A DNA stretch of 64,000 bases from Enterococcus montenegrensis. GTDB taxonomy: Bacteria > Bacillota > Bacilli > Lactobacillales > Enterococcaceae. Shown in pieces: positions 9,537-18,173 of the stretch. The stretch is taken from contig NZ_CP120467.1 in assembly GCF_029983095.1 (NCBI RefSeq), forward strand, positions 2,402,501 through 2,466,500, written 5' to 3'. Position 1 is the stretch's first letter. Each line of letters begins with the position of its first letter. Made by a program: the position numbers and the translations under genes. A model generated the notes under the pieces. That model saw only the letters and a program-made list of their open reading frames with translations, was not told the origin of the DNA and searched no databases.

Positions 9537-10931
9537 TTAATGAGTAAAGCCATAATTTTTCCGTTCAGTTTTTTCGTGAAAAACCAAATGACTCTGCTCT
9601 AACTCTGTGATGGCCGCCTTTAAATCTTCAATAAAATCATGCGCCATATTCATCCCAAAATCACTCCGAACTACAATCCGCTGAATTACTTGATTATCTA
9701 AAGACTTCGGCAAAGGATAGGTAGGAACTTGCCAGCCTTTCATTAATAGGCGATCAGACAAATCATAAAGTGTCCACTGCCGTTTTTCGTCGGGGTGTAA
9801 CTGATAACACACAAGCGGTAATTGCTTACCGTCATTAATCAATTCAAATTGATGCGACTCTTTTAATTTTTCTGCTAGGTACATGGCAACATCATGGGTG
9901 CGCTTGTGGATACTTTGATAGCCGTTAAAGCCAAAGCGTACAAAATTATAGTATTGTCCAATCAACTGTGCAGCGCTATGGGAAAAATTGATTGCCATCG
10001 TTGGCAACTCACCACCTAAGTAGCTCACCTTAAAAATTAATTCTTCTGGTAAAAATGATCTATTCTTCCATACCACCCAACCAACACCAGGATAAACTAA
10101 TCCATACTTATGACCTGATGCATTAATTGAGATAACATTTTCTAATTGAAAGTCCCATTTTAAATCTGGTTCTACAAAAGGTGCATACAATCCCCCTGAA
10201 GCTGCATCTACGTGGATATAAACCTTGTGTTCTGTCTGTTTGTTATATTCTGTTAATTTTGCATCGAGTTTTTCTATATCATCGTATTGACCTGTGTAGG
10301 TAATACCTAAAATTCCTACGACGCCAATGGTATATTCATCAATTTCAGCCATTGCTTTTTCAATATCTAAAGAAAGACAATCAGCTGTCAATGGTATTTC
10401 CCGAAGCTCAATGTCCCAATAGACACAAAATTTCTCCCAACAAACTTGATAACCTGACGAAATAATTAAATTGGGTTTTCTTTTTTCAAGCGCCACGCCT
10501 AGTTTTGCAGCCCGTTTACGCCATGAAAACTTCATCGCCATCCCCGCTAACATACACGCCTCGGAAGAACCAATCGTAGAAGTTCCGATAAAATCTTCTT
10601 GTCCATGCCATAAATCTGCAATTATATTGACACAGCGATTTTCAATTTCGGCAGTCCGAGGATATTCGGACTTGTCAATGGCATTACGATCTAGCGTCTC
10701 ACTCATTAATTTGACCGCTTCTGGCTCCATATAGGTTTGGCAAAAAGTGGCTAAATTTAAGCGCGATTTCCCTTCATCTAACAAATCATCTTTAATCATT
10801 TGGTAGGCCACCCGCGGTTCCATTGATTGTTCTCCTAGTTTATAAGAAGGTAACATTTCATCTTCATCTCTAGTTCCAAAGATTGGTTCTAAATATTCCG
10901 CTTCACGGCGATTCTTTTTTTCATAAAGCAT
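9537..10931 (-). CDS. gadB: Glutamate decarboxylase
   Basis: This protein of about 464 residues is a pyridoxal-phosphate group II decarboxylase. The PLP lysine is Lys275 in NASGHKYG, and the cofactor-binding aspartate is in HVDAASGG (about residue 242). The N-terminal segment and the C-terminal tail ending RKNYGFTH resemble bacterial GadB, whose tail histidine helps close the active site above acidic pH. It converts glutamate to GABA and consumes a proton, giving acid resistance. The ATG at 10931 has GGAG eight bases upstream; the longer frame would need a GTG overlapping it. No GadC antiporter lies next to it. Confidence 0.93.
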   Translation of the reverse strand: MLYEKKNRREAEYLEPIFGTRDEDEMLPSYKLGEQSMEPRVAYQMIKDDLLDEGKSRLNLATFCQTYMEPEAVKLMSETLDRNAIDKSEYPRTAEIENRCVNIIADLWHGQEDFIGTSTIGSSEACMLAGMAMKFSWRKRAAKLGVALEKRKPNLIISSGYQVCWEKFCVYWDIELREIPLTADCLSLDIEKAMAEIDEYTIGVVGILGITYTGQYDDIEKLDAKLTEYNKQTEHKVYIHVDAASGGLYAPFVEPDLKWDFQLENVISINASGHKYGLVYPGVGWVVWKNRSFLPEELIFKVSYLGGELPTMAINFSHSAAQLIGQYYNFVRFGFNGYQSIHKRTHDVAMYLAEKLKESHQFELINDGKQLPLVCYQLHPDEKRQWTLYDLSDRLLMKGWQVPTYPLPKSLDNQVIQRIVVRSDFGMNMAHDFIEDLKAAITELEQSHLVFHEKTERKNYGFTH

Positions 10932-11162
10932 TTTTTTCACTCCATTTCCCTCATAATGATTGTAAAAATAGCTATCTATTGACGAGTAAAAGACGGTAAG
11001 TCTGATTTAATCCTTTGACTAAATCTTAGTAATCTCTCTACTGGTACTCTTTACCAAAAGCCAATTTGTAAATTTATCCAAAAAAGTTCCCTTACACTGA
11101 TATTGGTAAAATGAATTTTTATCGGTACAAATCTGTAGCCTCTTGATAATGCAACCGCAAAA

Positions 11163-11197
11163 AAAATCCGCAAAGAAAACGATCTTTAGCGGATTTT
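11163..11197 (-). terminator. Terminator of pckA
   Basis: A 9-bp stem (AAAATCCGC with GCGGATTTT) has an extra inner AAAG/CTTT stem. A run of eight T residues follows on the minus strand, just past the pckA stop. Confidence 0.88.
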
Positions 11198-11206
11198 CAT
11201 TTTTAC

Positions 11207-12862
11207 TTAGACTATTTGCTCCATTAATTTCTCCATAACTTTTGCAACTTCCTCTGGTAAAGCATTATAACCTTCATTTTCTTTAGTTTGCGCCAAGATA
11301 AAATCAAGGCGTCCTTGCATCCGCACTTTCAATTGTGTGAGATAGGTTGGATCTGTAAAGTCCACCTCAAAGCCTTCAATTGGCAAATAGCTCATATTTT
11401 CCAAAGGACCAAATGGTATAAAATCGGCAGTTGCCTCTACAATTTTTTCAATCGCCCCTAATGTATCTTGAGGTTTAACTTTTTTGCCTTTATAAAATCC
11501 GGTATTTAAAATATAACAAGCAGTGTCTGTCTTTTCGTTTGCAAAAATTTCTCGAAAATCAGCATAATCTTGACCTAATGGATAGCAGCGGAACGGATTG
11601 GCAAAAGGTTCAATTACCAATTTGTCCAAATCAACATTGCCAACGACATTTTCTGCTGTCGTCCGCTTTGTTGCAAGCGTTAAGCCAAAAACTGCCGCTA
11701 ATGTTGGATCATCGATTTTAACAATCGGTGGTAAACTATCGTCTTTCATAATCCAAAAAATTGCATCAACTGCTTCTTTTAAATGATCGACGCGATTTGG
11801 TGTGACATAACGCGACTTAACCGTACGGCCGTTACCATTGCGAATATCTTGTGTAACAATTACTTTCTTTTCTTCATCGTCTAATGTTACCCCTACATTT
11901 TGGCAAGTCAGAAAATATTTTACTGCCTCATCTTCCAGTGGATAGTCTTGCGTTTTGTCGAAATAAGCCGGCTCTAATGCCGTTGTCGACCCGTGTTCTT
12001 TGTTGATGACAAAAGCATCATCATGTAAGACATCCACCTGATATTTATCCCCGTGTTTGGCTAGAGTGATTGTTGATTTACCTGAACCAGAAAGACCAAA
12101 AGCAGCCATTGTAAACTTGCTGTCATCTTTATGATATTGTTTCATACCACCGTGACATGCGACAAAACCATTGCGGTGTGCTGTTGCCCAAGCCAGCGTT
12201 AACGTAGCTTTTTTTAGTTCTCCGAAATAATTCAAGCCCAAAACAGCAGCAACGTTATGTTCTGGATCAAATAACGCTAATCCATGTGGGAAATCCGGAT
12301 GTGTCCATGTAGGATCTGCGTACAAATAAATATCATTTTCCGGATACGCAATTGAAGTTGCGTACAACTCTTGAAATTCATTGGTTAAAATTTGAAAATT
12401 TAGTAGATAAGAATAAAAGTTGGTTTCATAGCCTTCGGGCAATAACAAATGTCCCTTGACCATAAACTCCGGATCTAAGCCAACTAAAACTTCACCGCGG
12501 TAAAAGTTGTGATGCTGACCGTCATACAAAGCTTGACGCAAAACGCCTTCATAAAAAGTGCGATCAATTCCAGGTTGCCCAATCACACGTCTTGCAGCAG
12601 CGGTACGCCCAGTGATTTTGCCGTCATTAAAAACTATCACCTTTGCATCTTGTGGTAAGCCTAACTCTTTAGTGTGAATGACTGGCATATCCGTGATGAC
12701 TGCGCCAGGAACATTTTTTGCTAAGTCATAAGCGGTGGCTAAATCTTTTACCAGCGTAACATTGTTTCCATAAAAAACAGACTCCACCATTGTTTTAAAG
12801 CTTGAGAATAAATGATTATCAGGGTTAATAGCCTGATGTGAATAAGTGCCAACAGTTGCCAT
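11207..12862 (-). CDS. pckA: Phosphoenolpyruvate carboxykinase (ATP)
   Basis: This 551-residue enzyme makes PEP, CO2 and ADP from oxaloacetate and ATP, or runs in reverse for anaplerosis in some lactic acid bacteria. The P-loop GLSGSGKST (residues 256-264), the metal-binding HDDAFVIN segment, the substrate Arg in GKITGRTAAARR and the HGGMKQYHKDD region are present. The P-loop uses Ser where the usual ATP-type form has Thr. The ATG at 12862 follows GGGAGGAG; an ATG further upstream lies within that site. A consensus -10 promoter and a cre-like box lie upstream, fitting catabolite repression. It appears monocistronic. Confidence 0.9.
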   Translation of the reverse strand: MATVGTYSHQAINPDNHLFSSFKTMVESVFYGNNVTLVKDLATAYDLAKNVPGAVITDMPVIHTKELGLPQDAKVIVFNDGKITGRTAAARRVIGQPGIDRTFYEGVLRQALYDGQHHNFYRGEVLVGLDPEFMVKGHLLLPEGYETNFYSYLLNFQILTNEFQELYATSIAYPENDIYLYADPTWTHPDFPHGLALFDPEHNVAAVLGLNYFGELKKATLTLAWATAHRNGFVACHGGMKQYHKDDSKFTMAAFGLSGSGKSTITLAKHGDKYQVDVLHDDAFVINKEHGSTTALEPAYFDKTQDYPLEDEAVKYFLTCQNVGVTLDDEEKKVIVTQDIRNGNGRTVKSRYVTPNRVDHLKEAVDAIFWIMKDDSLPPIVKIDDPTLAAVFGLTLATKRTTAENVVGNVDLDKLVIEPFANPFRCYPLGQDYADFREIFANEKTDTACYILNTGFYKGKKVKPQDTLGAIEKIVEATADFIPFGPLENMSYLPIEGFEVDFTDPTYLTQLKVRMQGRLDFILAQTKENEGYNALPEEVAKVMEKLMEQIV

Positions 12863-12891
12863 TTGTTCTCCTCCCATCGTCTATATTAAAA

Positions 12892-12947
12892 TTAAAGTGT
12901 TTACATGATAATAAATTAATTATAATACAACGTTGGTTTCTTGTCTT
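12892..12947 (-). promoter_or_regulatory. pckA promoter with a downstream cre-like box
   Basis: On the minus strand, AAGACA (12942-12947) and TATAAT (12919-12924) are separated by 17 bases. TGTAAACACTTTAA (12892-12905) matches the CcpA consensus with two mismatches and falls just after the predicted start of transcription, a typical road-block position. Confidence 0.55.
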
Positions 12948-12967
12948 TTCATTTCCTTAAAAAAATT

Positions 12968-13471
12968 TTAATATGCAAATTCAGATATTCCTTCTTGCCG
13001 CAATAGCGCAACTTTCATCTCTATTCCGCCACGATAGCCCGTTAAGCGCCCGTTCTTTCCAATAATGCGGTGACAAGGTACAACAATCATAATCGGATTA
13101 CGACCGACGGCATTGGCTACTGCCCGCACGCCTTTTTCATTACCGACTTGTTGCGCTAATTCACTGTAGGCAATGGTCTTACCATAAGGGACCGTTACTA
13201 ATTTTTGCCACACTTGCTTTTGAAAATCGGTTCCCACAAAAGCCAAAGGAAAATTAAATTCTTCTAATTGACCATTAAAATATGCTGTTAATTGTTCTTT
13301 TACGTCCTGACTGCTCCCAATATCTTCCGTTATCGGCCAGCCTTTAAAAAACTTCGTCAACTCTTTTTTTGCTACCGCTGCCGTGCCAATATAACAAACG
13401 CCGGCTTTAATGCGACCAACGACAAAATCATGGCCGCTACAAGTAAAACGATCCATCACAATAGTTTCCAT
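12968..13471 (-). CDS. ogt: Methylated-DNA--[protein]-cysteine S-methyltransferase
   Basis: This 167-residue suicide repair protein removes O6-alkyl groups from guanine. The active-site motif is VVPCHRII with acceptor Cys133; the helix-turn-helix (TIAYSELAQQVGNEKGVRAVANAVGRNP) with its arginine finger precedes it. A short N-terminal RNase-H-like domain completes the Ogt/AGT layout. The start at 13471 is chosen because AGG lies eight bases upstream; an in-frame GTG nine bases earlier overlaps the ribosome site. It is divergent from the UvrC-like nuclease gene, another DNA-repair function. Confidence 0.92.
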   Translation of the reverse strand: METIVMDRFTCSGHDFVVGRIKAGVCYIGTAAVAKKELTKFFKGWPITEDIGSSQDVKEQLTAYFNGQLEEFNFPLAFVGTDFQKQVWQKLVTVPYGKTIAYSELAQQVGNEKGVRAVANAVGRNPIMIVVPCHRIIGKNGRLTGYRGGIEMKVALLRQEGISEFAY

Positions 13472-13592
13472 CTTTTTCACCTCATTGTTATTGTACCTTG
13501 AATGTTGAAGAATTACTCTTCTTATGTTTTTGGCTAAATTTCATTTTTACGTTATACTAAACCCACTAAAAATAAAAAAAAGAGACGAAATA

Positions 13593-14483
13593 ATGACTTT
13601 ACAAGATAAACTAAAAAATTTACCAGAAACACCCGGAATATACTTAATGAAAGATACCCATGACGCTATTATTTATGTCGGTAAAGCGAAAAATTTAAAG
13701 CGACGCGTTCGCTCTTATTTTCAAAAAAATCAACAACATACCAAAAAAGTCCAACGTATGATTTTCAATATTGCTGATTTAGAAATTCGTCCAGTTGATA
13801 CAGAATTAGATGCACTATTATTGGAATGTCGCCTAATCCAAGAAATTCATCCTCATTACAATCGCATTATGAACTATTATCAAAATTATTGTTACGTTGA
13901 CTTTACTAAAACGGGGCCGATCTTAACTGATATCCCCACTAAAACCAGCTTGGGCCCTTTTCGTCAATATAAAAAACTGCCTCAAATTTTAGCGTTACTA
14001 TCAGAAACGTACTTGTTGCCAAATGTAAATAATGTAACAAAAAAAATGATTCTTCAACAATTGCCCACAGTGGAACAAACACCACTCTCGGAGCGTCTAA
14101 AAAATTGCCAACAATTTTTTGCCGGTAAAAAGACAAACTTGTTCAATTTATTAAACGCCCGCATTGCTTACAGCGCCAAGCAGCAAAATTTTGAACACGC
14201 GCAGTTGATAAAAGAGCAATTAGAACTTTGCCAACATTTCTATCATTACCTGCTGCAGCGCAATGAATTCTGTCAAAAAAAGCAATTGACGCTAAAACTT
14301 CCCTTAGGAGACGACAGAGAAAAAATTTATTTTATCGCTTATGGCGTCATTGTAGATACACAGATAAAAAAAAGCAGCCCAGCTGTCACTTTTCCAGACA
14401 AAAAATTTTCACCTGTAATCTTACAAAAAGCAGACGTTGACCCTTTGGATATTTTAAGAAGCTATTATGCCCGCTATCACTAG
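13593..14483 (+). CDS. GIY-YIG nuclease, half-length UvrC homologue (Cho-like)
   Basis: This 296-residue protein begins like UvrC: a GIY-YIG domain with GIYLMKD and YVGKAKNLKRRVRSYF in the first 50 residues and the conserved Glu in LLLECRLIQEIHPHYN. A helical stretch near residues 190-220 (NARIAYSAKQQNFEHAQLIKEQL, split here only for description) resembles a UVR motif. The C-terminal RNase-H-like nuclease and helix-hairpin-helix of full UvrC (about 600 residues) are absent. Cho of E. coli has the same reduced layout and makes a single 3' incision. The ATG at 13593 matches the UvrC N-terminus; the ribosome site (AGAGACG) is weak. Confidence 0.75.
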   Translation: MTLQDKLKNLPETPGIYLMKDTHDAIIYVGKAKNLKRRVRSYFQKNQQHTKKVQRMIFNIADLEIRPVDTELDALLLECRLIQEIHPHYNRIMNYYQNYCYVDFTKTGPILTDIPTKTSLGPFRQYKKLPQILALLSETYLLPNVNNVTKKMILQQLPTVEQTPLSERLKNCQQFFAGKKTNLFNLLNARIAYSAKQQNFEHAQLIKEQLELCQHFYHYLLQRNEFCQKKQLTLKLPLGDDREKIYFIAYGVIVDTQIKKSSPAVTFPDKKFSPVILQKADVDPLDILRSYYARYH

Positions 14484-14516
14484 GCTCATTTTAATTTTCC
14501 TTTTACTTGATAATCA

Positions 14517-14570
14517 AAAAGACCAGCCCAAAAAATCTTTTAGATTTTTTGGGCTGGTCTTTTATTTATT
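14517..14570. terminator. Bidirectional terminator between the nuclease gene and dtd
   Basis: A perfect 21-bp inverted repeat (14517-14537 and 14543-14563, GACCAGCCC core, five-base loop) lies between convergent genes with T tracts on both sides. Confidence 0.92.
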
Positions 14571-15012
14571 TATCCCGCGTATCCATAATGATGGTTACCG
14601 GTCCATCATTGATTAAAGAAACTTGCATATCGGCGCCAAATTCACCCGTTTCTACCTCAAGTCCCTTTTGACGCAAACCATCGTTAAATGCCTCATACAG
14701 CGGAATGGCCTGCTCTGGCCGCGCCGCTTTGACAAAACTCGGACGATTTCCTTTTTTTGTATCAGCATATAACGTAAATTGTGAAATGCTCAAAATACTA
14801 CCAGAAATAGCATCAATGCTTAAATTCAGCTTACCTGCTTCATCTTCAAAAACACGCATCATGGCAATTTTACGCACTAAATAGTCCACATCTTCTTTTG
14901 TATCTTCTTCATGAATGCCAAGTAAAATCATAAACCCTTGATTAATTTCTCCAACGATTTTTTCATCAATTGCCACGCTGGCTGATTTTACCCGCTGTAT
15001 AACTGCTCTCAT
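14566..15012 (-). CDS. dtd: D-aminoacyl-tRNA deacylase
   Basis: This 148-residue enzyme removes D-amino acids mischarged onto tRNA. The catalytic motif [17 protein letters not shown] and the C-terminal GPVTI cross-subunit motif are both present and the length is typical. It starts three bases after the relA stop, with AAAGGGG as ribosome site, so relA and dtd form an operon, an arrangement conserved in Firmicutes. Confidence 0.95.
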   Translation of the reverse strand: MRAVIQRVKSASVAIDEKIVGEINQGFMILLGIHEEDTKEDVDYLVRKIAMMRVFEDEAGKLNLSIDAISGSILSISQFTLYADTKKGNRPSFVKAARPEQAIPLYEAFNDGLRQKGLEVETGEFGADMQVSLINDGPVTIIMDTRDK

Positions 15013-15015
15013 TTT

Positions 15016-17226
15016 CTACCCCTTTGTTCGTCTGACACTGTAAACTTCAGGAATTTGTTTGATTTTATCAACAATCTGTTTCAAATGTGTTAAGTTCTGA
15101 ATACCCACGGTAATGCGAATCGTTGCCATTTTATCTTTATTTGATTTGGCTTTTACACTTTGCAGGCGTTTGGTCATAGCGTTAACTGTTTGCAAGACAT
15201 CATTTAAAAGACCCGAACGATCGTAACCATAAATTTCTAGATCGGCATCGTATTCTTTAGAATTATTGGAAGTATCTTCCCACTCTACTTCAATGAGCCG
15301 TTTTTCAGCCGTTGGAGTGTTGACATTGGGACAATCCCGGCGATGAATCGAAATTCCCCGACCTTTGGTGATATAGCCGACGATATCATCGCCTGGCACT
15401 GGATTACAACAACGACTGATTCGAATGAGTAAATTATCTGCGCCTTCAATTACGATACCGCCATCATGACGAACTTTCATACGGTCTTCTTTTTTAGTCG
15501 CCGGCTGATTCATCATTTCTTGCACTTTTTGCTTTTCTTTTTCTTCTTTTTTCTGACGGCGTTCTTCTTCTGTTAAGCGATTTGCGACAGTTGTCGGACT
15601 AACTTCACCATAACCAACAGCAGCATACAAATCATCTTCTGATTGATAATTAAAACGTTCCAAAAGATCTGCCATTTTGTTTTTGTTCATATAATCTTTT
15701 GGTAAAAATTCCATTTCTTGCAATGTCTTATACACTGCATCATGACCTTTTTGCACATTTTCTTCTCGATCTTGTGCTTTAAAGAAGCGTTTAATTTTAT
15801 TTTTGGCTTTACTTGTGGCAACAAATTTTAACCAGTCACGACTCGGTCCAAAAGAATTCGGTGAAGTTAGAATCTCAACGATATCGCCGTTTTTCAGTTT
15901 ATAATCCAACTGCACCATCTTGCCATTGACCTTTGCACCAGTGGTCTTATTGCCAACATCTGTATGAATGCTGTAGGCAAAGTCTAGTGGTCCAGATCCT
16001 TGGGGTAATTCCGTTACATCCCCTTTTGGTGTAAAGACGTATACTTTATCGCTAAAAATGTCCCCTTTAACACCTTCCATGAATTCTGAAGCGTCATAGC
16101 TTTCATCTTGTAGTTCCAAAATTTCTCTAAACCAACTAATTTGGTTCGTCATTTTATCTGGTTTTACTTTGTCTGTCTTACCTTCTTTATAGGCCCAGTG
16201 TGCTGCCACCCCAAACTCTGCAATTTCATGCATTTCATGGGTTCTAATTTGAATTTCAACAGGATTGCCTTTAGGACCAATAACGGTCGTGTGTAACGAC
16301 TGATACATATTGGCTTTTGGCATCGCAATATAATCTTTAAACCGACCTGGCATCGGCTTCCATTTTGTATGAATGGTCCCTAAAACAGCATAACAGTCTT
16401 TAATCGTATCTACGATTACGCGAATTGCCAACAAGTCATAAATTTCTTCAAATTTTTTCTTTTGATCTACCATTTTGCGATAGATGGAGTAAATGTGTTT
16501 GGGACGACCATAAATTTCCGCGTAAATGTCTAACTCTTCTGTGGCCACCCGAATTTCTTCCACTGTTTCGGCCACGTAAGCTTCCCGTTCATCTCGTTTT
16601 GACTGCATTAAATGAACGATACGGTAATATTGCTGTGGGTTCAAATACCGCAAAGCCGTATCTTCTAGTTCCCATTTAATTCGACTAATCCCCAAACGAT
16701 GAGCTAACGGCGCATAAATCTCCAATGTTTCTTTGGCAATTCGGCGCTGCTTGTCTTCTCGCAGATGTTTTAATGTTCGCATATTGTGCAAGCGATCTGC
16801 CAATTTGACCATAATAACTCGCAAGTCTTGTGCCATGGCAATCAACATTTTACGGTGATTTTCAGCTAGTTGTTCTTCATGGGATTTGTATTTAATTTTC
16901 CCCAGTTTTGTGACGCCATCCACTAACATCGCCACATCACTACCAAAATCTCGTGTCAAATCGGCTAAAGTTATGGGTGTATCTTCTACCACATCATGCA
17001 AAAATCCTGTTGCAACGGTATGTGGGTCCATATGCAATTCAGCTAAAATCCCCGCAACTTGAATGGGGTGAATAATGTAAGGTTCGCCAGATTTACGAAA
17101 TTGTTCCTTGTGAGCTTCCGTGGCATAATCCAATGCTTTTTGCACAAAGGCCACATGTTCTGGGCTCATATATTGACTAACTAAACGAATCACACCGGGG
17201 CCTGTTACGATTTCATCTTTTGCCAC
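15016..17226 (-). CDS. relA: Bifunctional (p)ppGpp synthetase/hydrolase RelA/SpoT homologue
   Basis: This 736-residue Rel protein has an HD hydrolase domain (HPIQVAGILAE, FLHDVVEDT), then the synthetase domain (RPKHIYSIYRKM, DLLAIRVIVD), a TGS domain (VYVFTPKGDVTELP), the conserved zinc-finger-like region (ISRCCNPVPGDDIVGYI) and a C-terminal ACT domain. Both catalytic halves look intact, as expected for the single long Rel of Firmicutes. It makes and degrades the stringent-response alarmone. A GTG start at 17226, seven bases after AGAGG, is preferred over longer in-frame options and gives a product about the usual length. An inverted repeat of unknown role lies in its leader. Confidence 0.95.
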   Translation of the reverse strand: MAKDEIVTGPGVIRLVSQYMSPEHVAFVQKALDYATEAHKEQFRKSGEPYIIHPIQVAGILAELHMDPHTVATGFLHDVVEDTPITLADLTRDFGSDVAMLVDGVTKLGKIKYKSHEEQLAENHRKMLIAMAQDLRVIMVKLADRLHNMRTLKHLREDKQRRIAKETLEIYAPLAHRLGISRIKWELEDTALRYLNPQQYYRIVHLMQSKRDEREAYVAETVEEIRVATEELDIYAEIYGRPKHIYSIYRKMVDQKKKFEEIYDLLAIRVIVDTIKDCYAVLGTIHTKWKPMPGRFKDYIAMPKANMYQSLHTTVIGPKGNPVEIQIRTHEMHEIAEFGVAAHWAYKEGKTDKVKPDKMTNQISWFREILELQDESYDASEFMEGVKGDIFSDKVYVFTPKGDVTELPQGSGPLDFAYSIHTDVGNKTTGAKVNGKMVQLDYKLKNGDIVEILTSPNSFGPSRDWLKFVATSKAKNKIKRFFKAQDREENVQKGHDAVYKTLQEMEFLPKDYMNKNKMADLLERFNYQSEDDLYAAVGYGEVSPTTVANRLTEEERRQKKEEKEKQKVQEMMNQPATKKEDRMKVRHDGGIVIEGADNLLIRISRCCNPVPGDDIVGYITKGRGISIHRRDCPNVNTPTAEKRLIEVEWEDTSNNSKEYDADLEIYGYDRSGLLNDVLQTVNAMTKRLQSVKAKSNKDKMATIRITVGIQNLTHLKQIVDKIKQIPEVYSVRRTKG

Positions 17227-17279
17227 AAGCATACCTCTTTTCTTTTGAAAAACTTTGTAAAAAATCATTTTTAGCTACT

Positions 17280-17337
17280 AAGGCGAAGTCTTGATTTACT
17301 ACGTCGAATTATTCAAAATTTCGCCTTAATATCCTCA
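17280..17337 (-). repeat. Inverted repeat in the relA leader
   Basis: Eight-base arms AAGGCGAA (17280-17287) and TTCGCCTT (17330-17337) flank about 42 AT-rich bases, starting 54 bases upstream of the relA start. There is no T run, so it is not a terminator. It may be an mRNA leader stem or a binding site. Confidence 0.35.
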
Positions 17338-17416
17338 AAAACCACTAAAAAAAACAAGCAAACTTTAATTTAAACTCGCTAAATTTTGGTTTAAATTATT
17401 TTTCATTTTATGAAGA

Positions 17417-17443
17417 AAAGTACCGACAATAAAGCGGTACTTT
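17417..17443 (-). terminator. Terminator of the mpg-prmA-rsmE gene cluster
   Basis: A perfect 9-bp stem AAAGTACCG/CGGTACTTT has a T-rich tail on the minus strand, downstream of the DeoC-like gene. Confidence 0.75.
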
Positions 17444-17504
17444 GCGAATAATTAGGCTTATTATACACTAGAAACTAGCGAGATTTCAATTGCTTAAAAC
17501 TTGC

Positions 17505-18161
17505 TTAAAACTCCCTTAATTCTGCCGTTAAATCCAAATTAGCTAAAGTTAAAACACCAAAACTATCAGCGCCACTTAAAATTAACTCTTGAAGCTGTTC
17601 GCTTGTTACACTGGTTAAATTGATTTGTAGCTTGACAGTTTTACCCGCGTCATAATCAAAAATTGTCGCATCGTGCTTGGCATTGTCAAAAGAATCCCCT
17701 TCACCTAAGATTAAATGGTGCCAGCCCAACTCTTTAATTTGTTGGGCAATTTCGATTTTTTGCAATTCTTTTAAGTTGCGGCTGTCTACCCGGAGGCGTA
17801 TTTCACCCCACGCCATTGCTAAAGATTGTAATGTTTTGTTTAGCTCTTTTGCTTTTGCACTTTGTTGAATGAGCATCGTAGGTGAAACAGTAATTTCCAA
17901 AAAATCGGCGCCACTTTGAAATGCTTTGCCAACCTCAAAAGCTTTTTTTGCAATCGTACCATTGCCTAAAGGATAGTCAATTACCGTACCAATTTCAATG
18001 GATGTCTTCGCTAGAAGCTGTTTTGCCCGCTCCAAATGATTAGGCAAGACAACAATTTCTTTTAAAGGCTTGTTCTGTAATGACAAAAGTTGATCTTTAA
18101 AATCCCAGTCTGTCATCGTCGGATCAACCAAACGTAAACTGATAATCTCACTAACTTTCAT
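17505..18161 (-). CDS. DeoC-like TIM-barrel protein with an altered active site
   Basis: This 218-residue protein resembles deoxyribose-phosphate aldolase (DeoC) along its length: the strand EIVVLPNHLERAKQLL, the segment IGTVIDYPLGNGTIAKKAFE and the GADFLEITVS strand. The Schiff-base lysine motif of DeoC (KTSTGF-type) and the acidic partner are not found at the expected places, where LILGEGDSF and LRVDSRNL occur. It is therefore probably not a normal aldolase. It follows rsmE by 12 bases at the end of a translation-related operon, with an AGAGGTG ribosome site. The function is unknown. Confidence 0.6.
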   Translation of the reverse strand: MKVSEIISLRLVDPTMTDWDFKDQLLSLQNKPLKEIVVLPNHLERAKQLLAKTSIEIGTVIDYPLGNGTIAKKAFEVGKAFQSGADFLEITVSPTMLIQQSAKAKELNKTLQSLAMAWGEIRLRVDSRNLKELQKIEIAQQIKELGWHHLILGEGDSFDNAKHDATIFDYDAGKTVKLQINLTSVTSEQLQELILSGADSFGVLTLANLDLTAELREF

Positions 18162-18173
18162 AAGCTCACCTCT

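Noticed and set aside
13939..14136. Minus-strand ORF within the GIY-YIG gene and many similar antisense frames across the window
   Set aside because: They are antisense to well-supported genes, lack ribosome sites and show no recognisable motifs.
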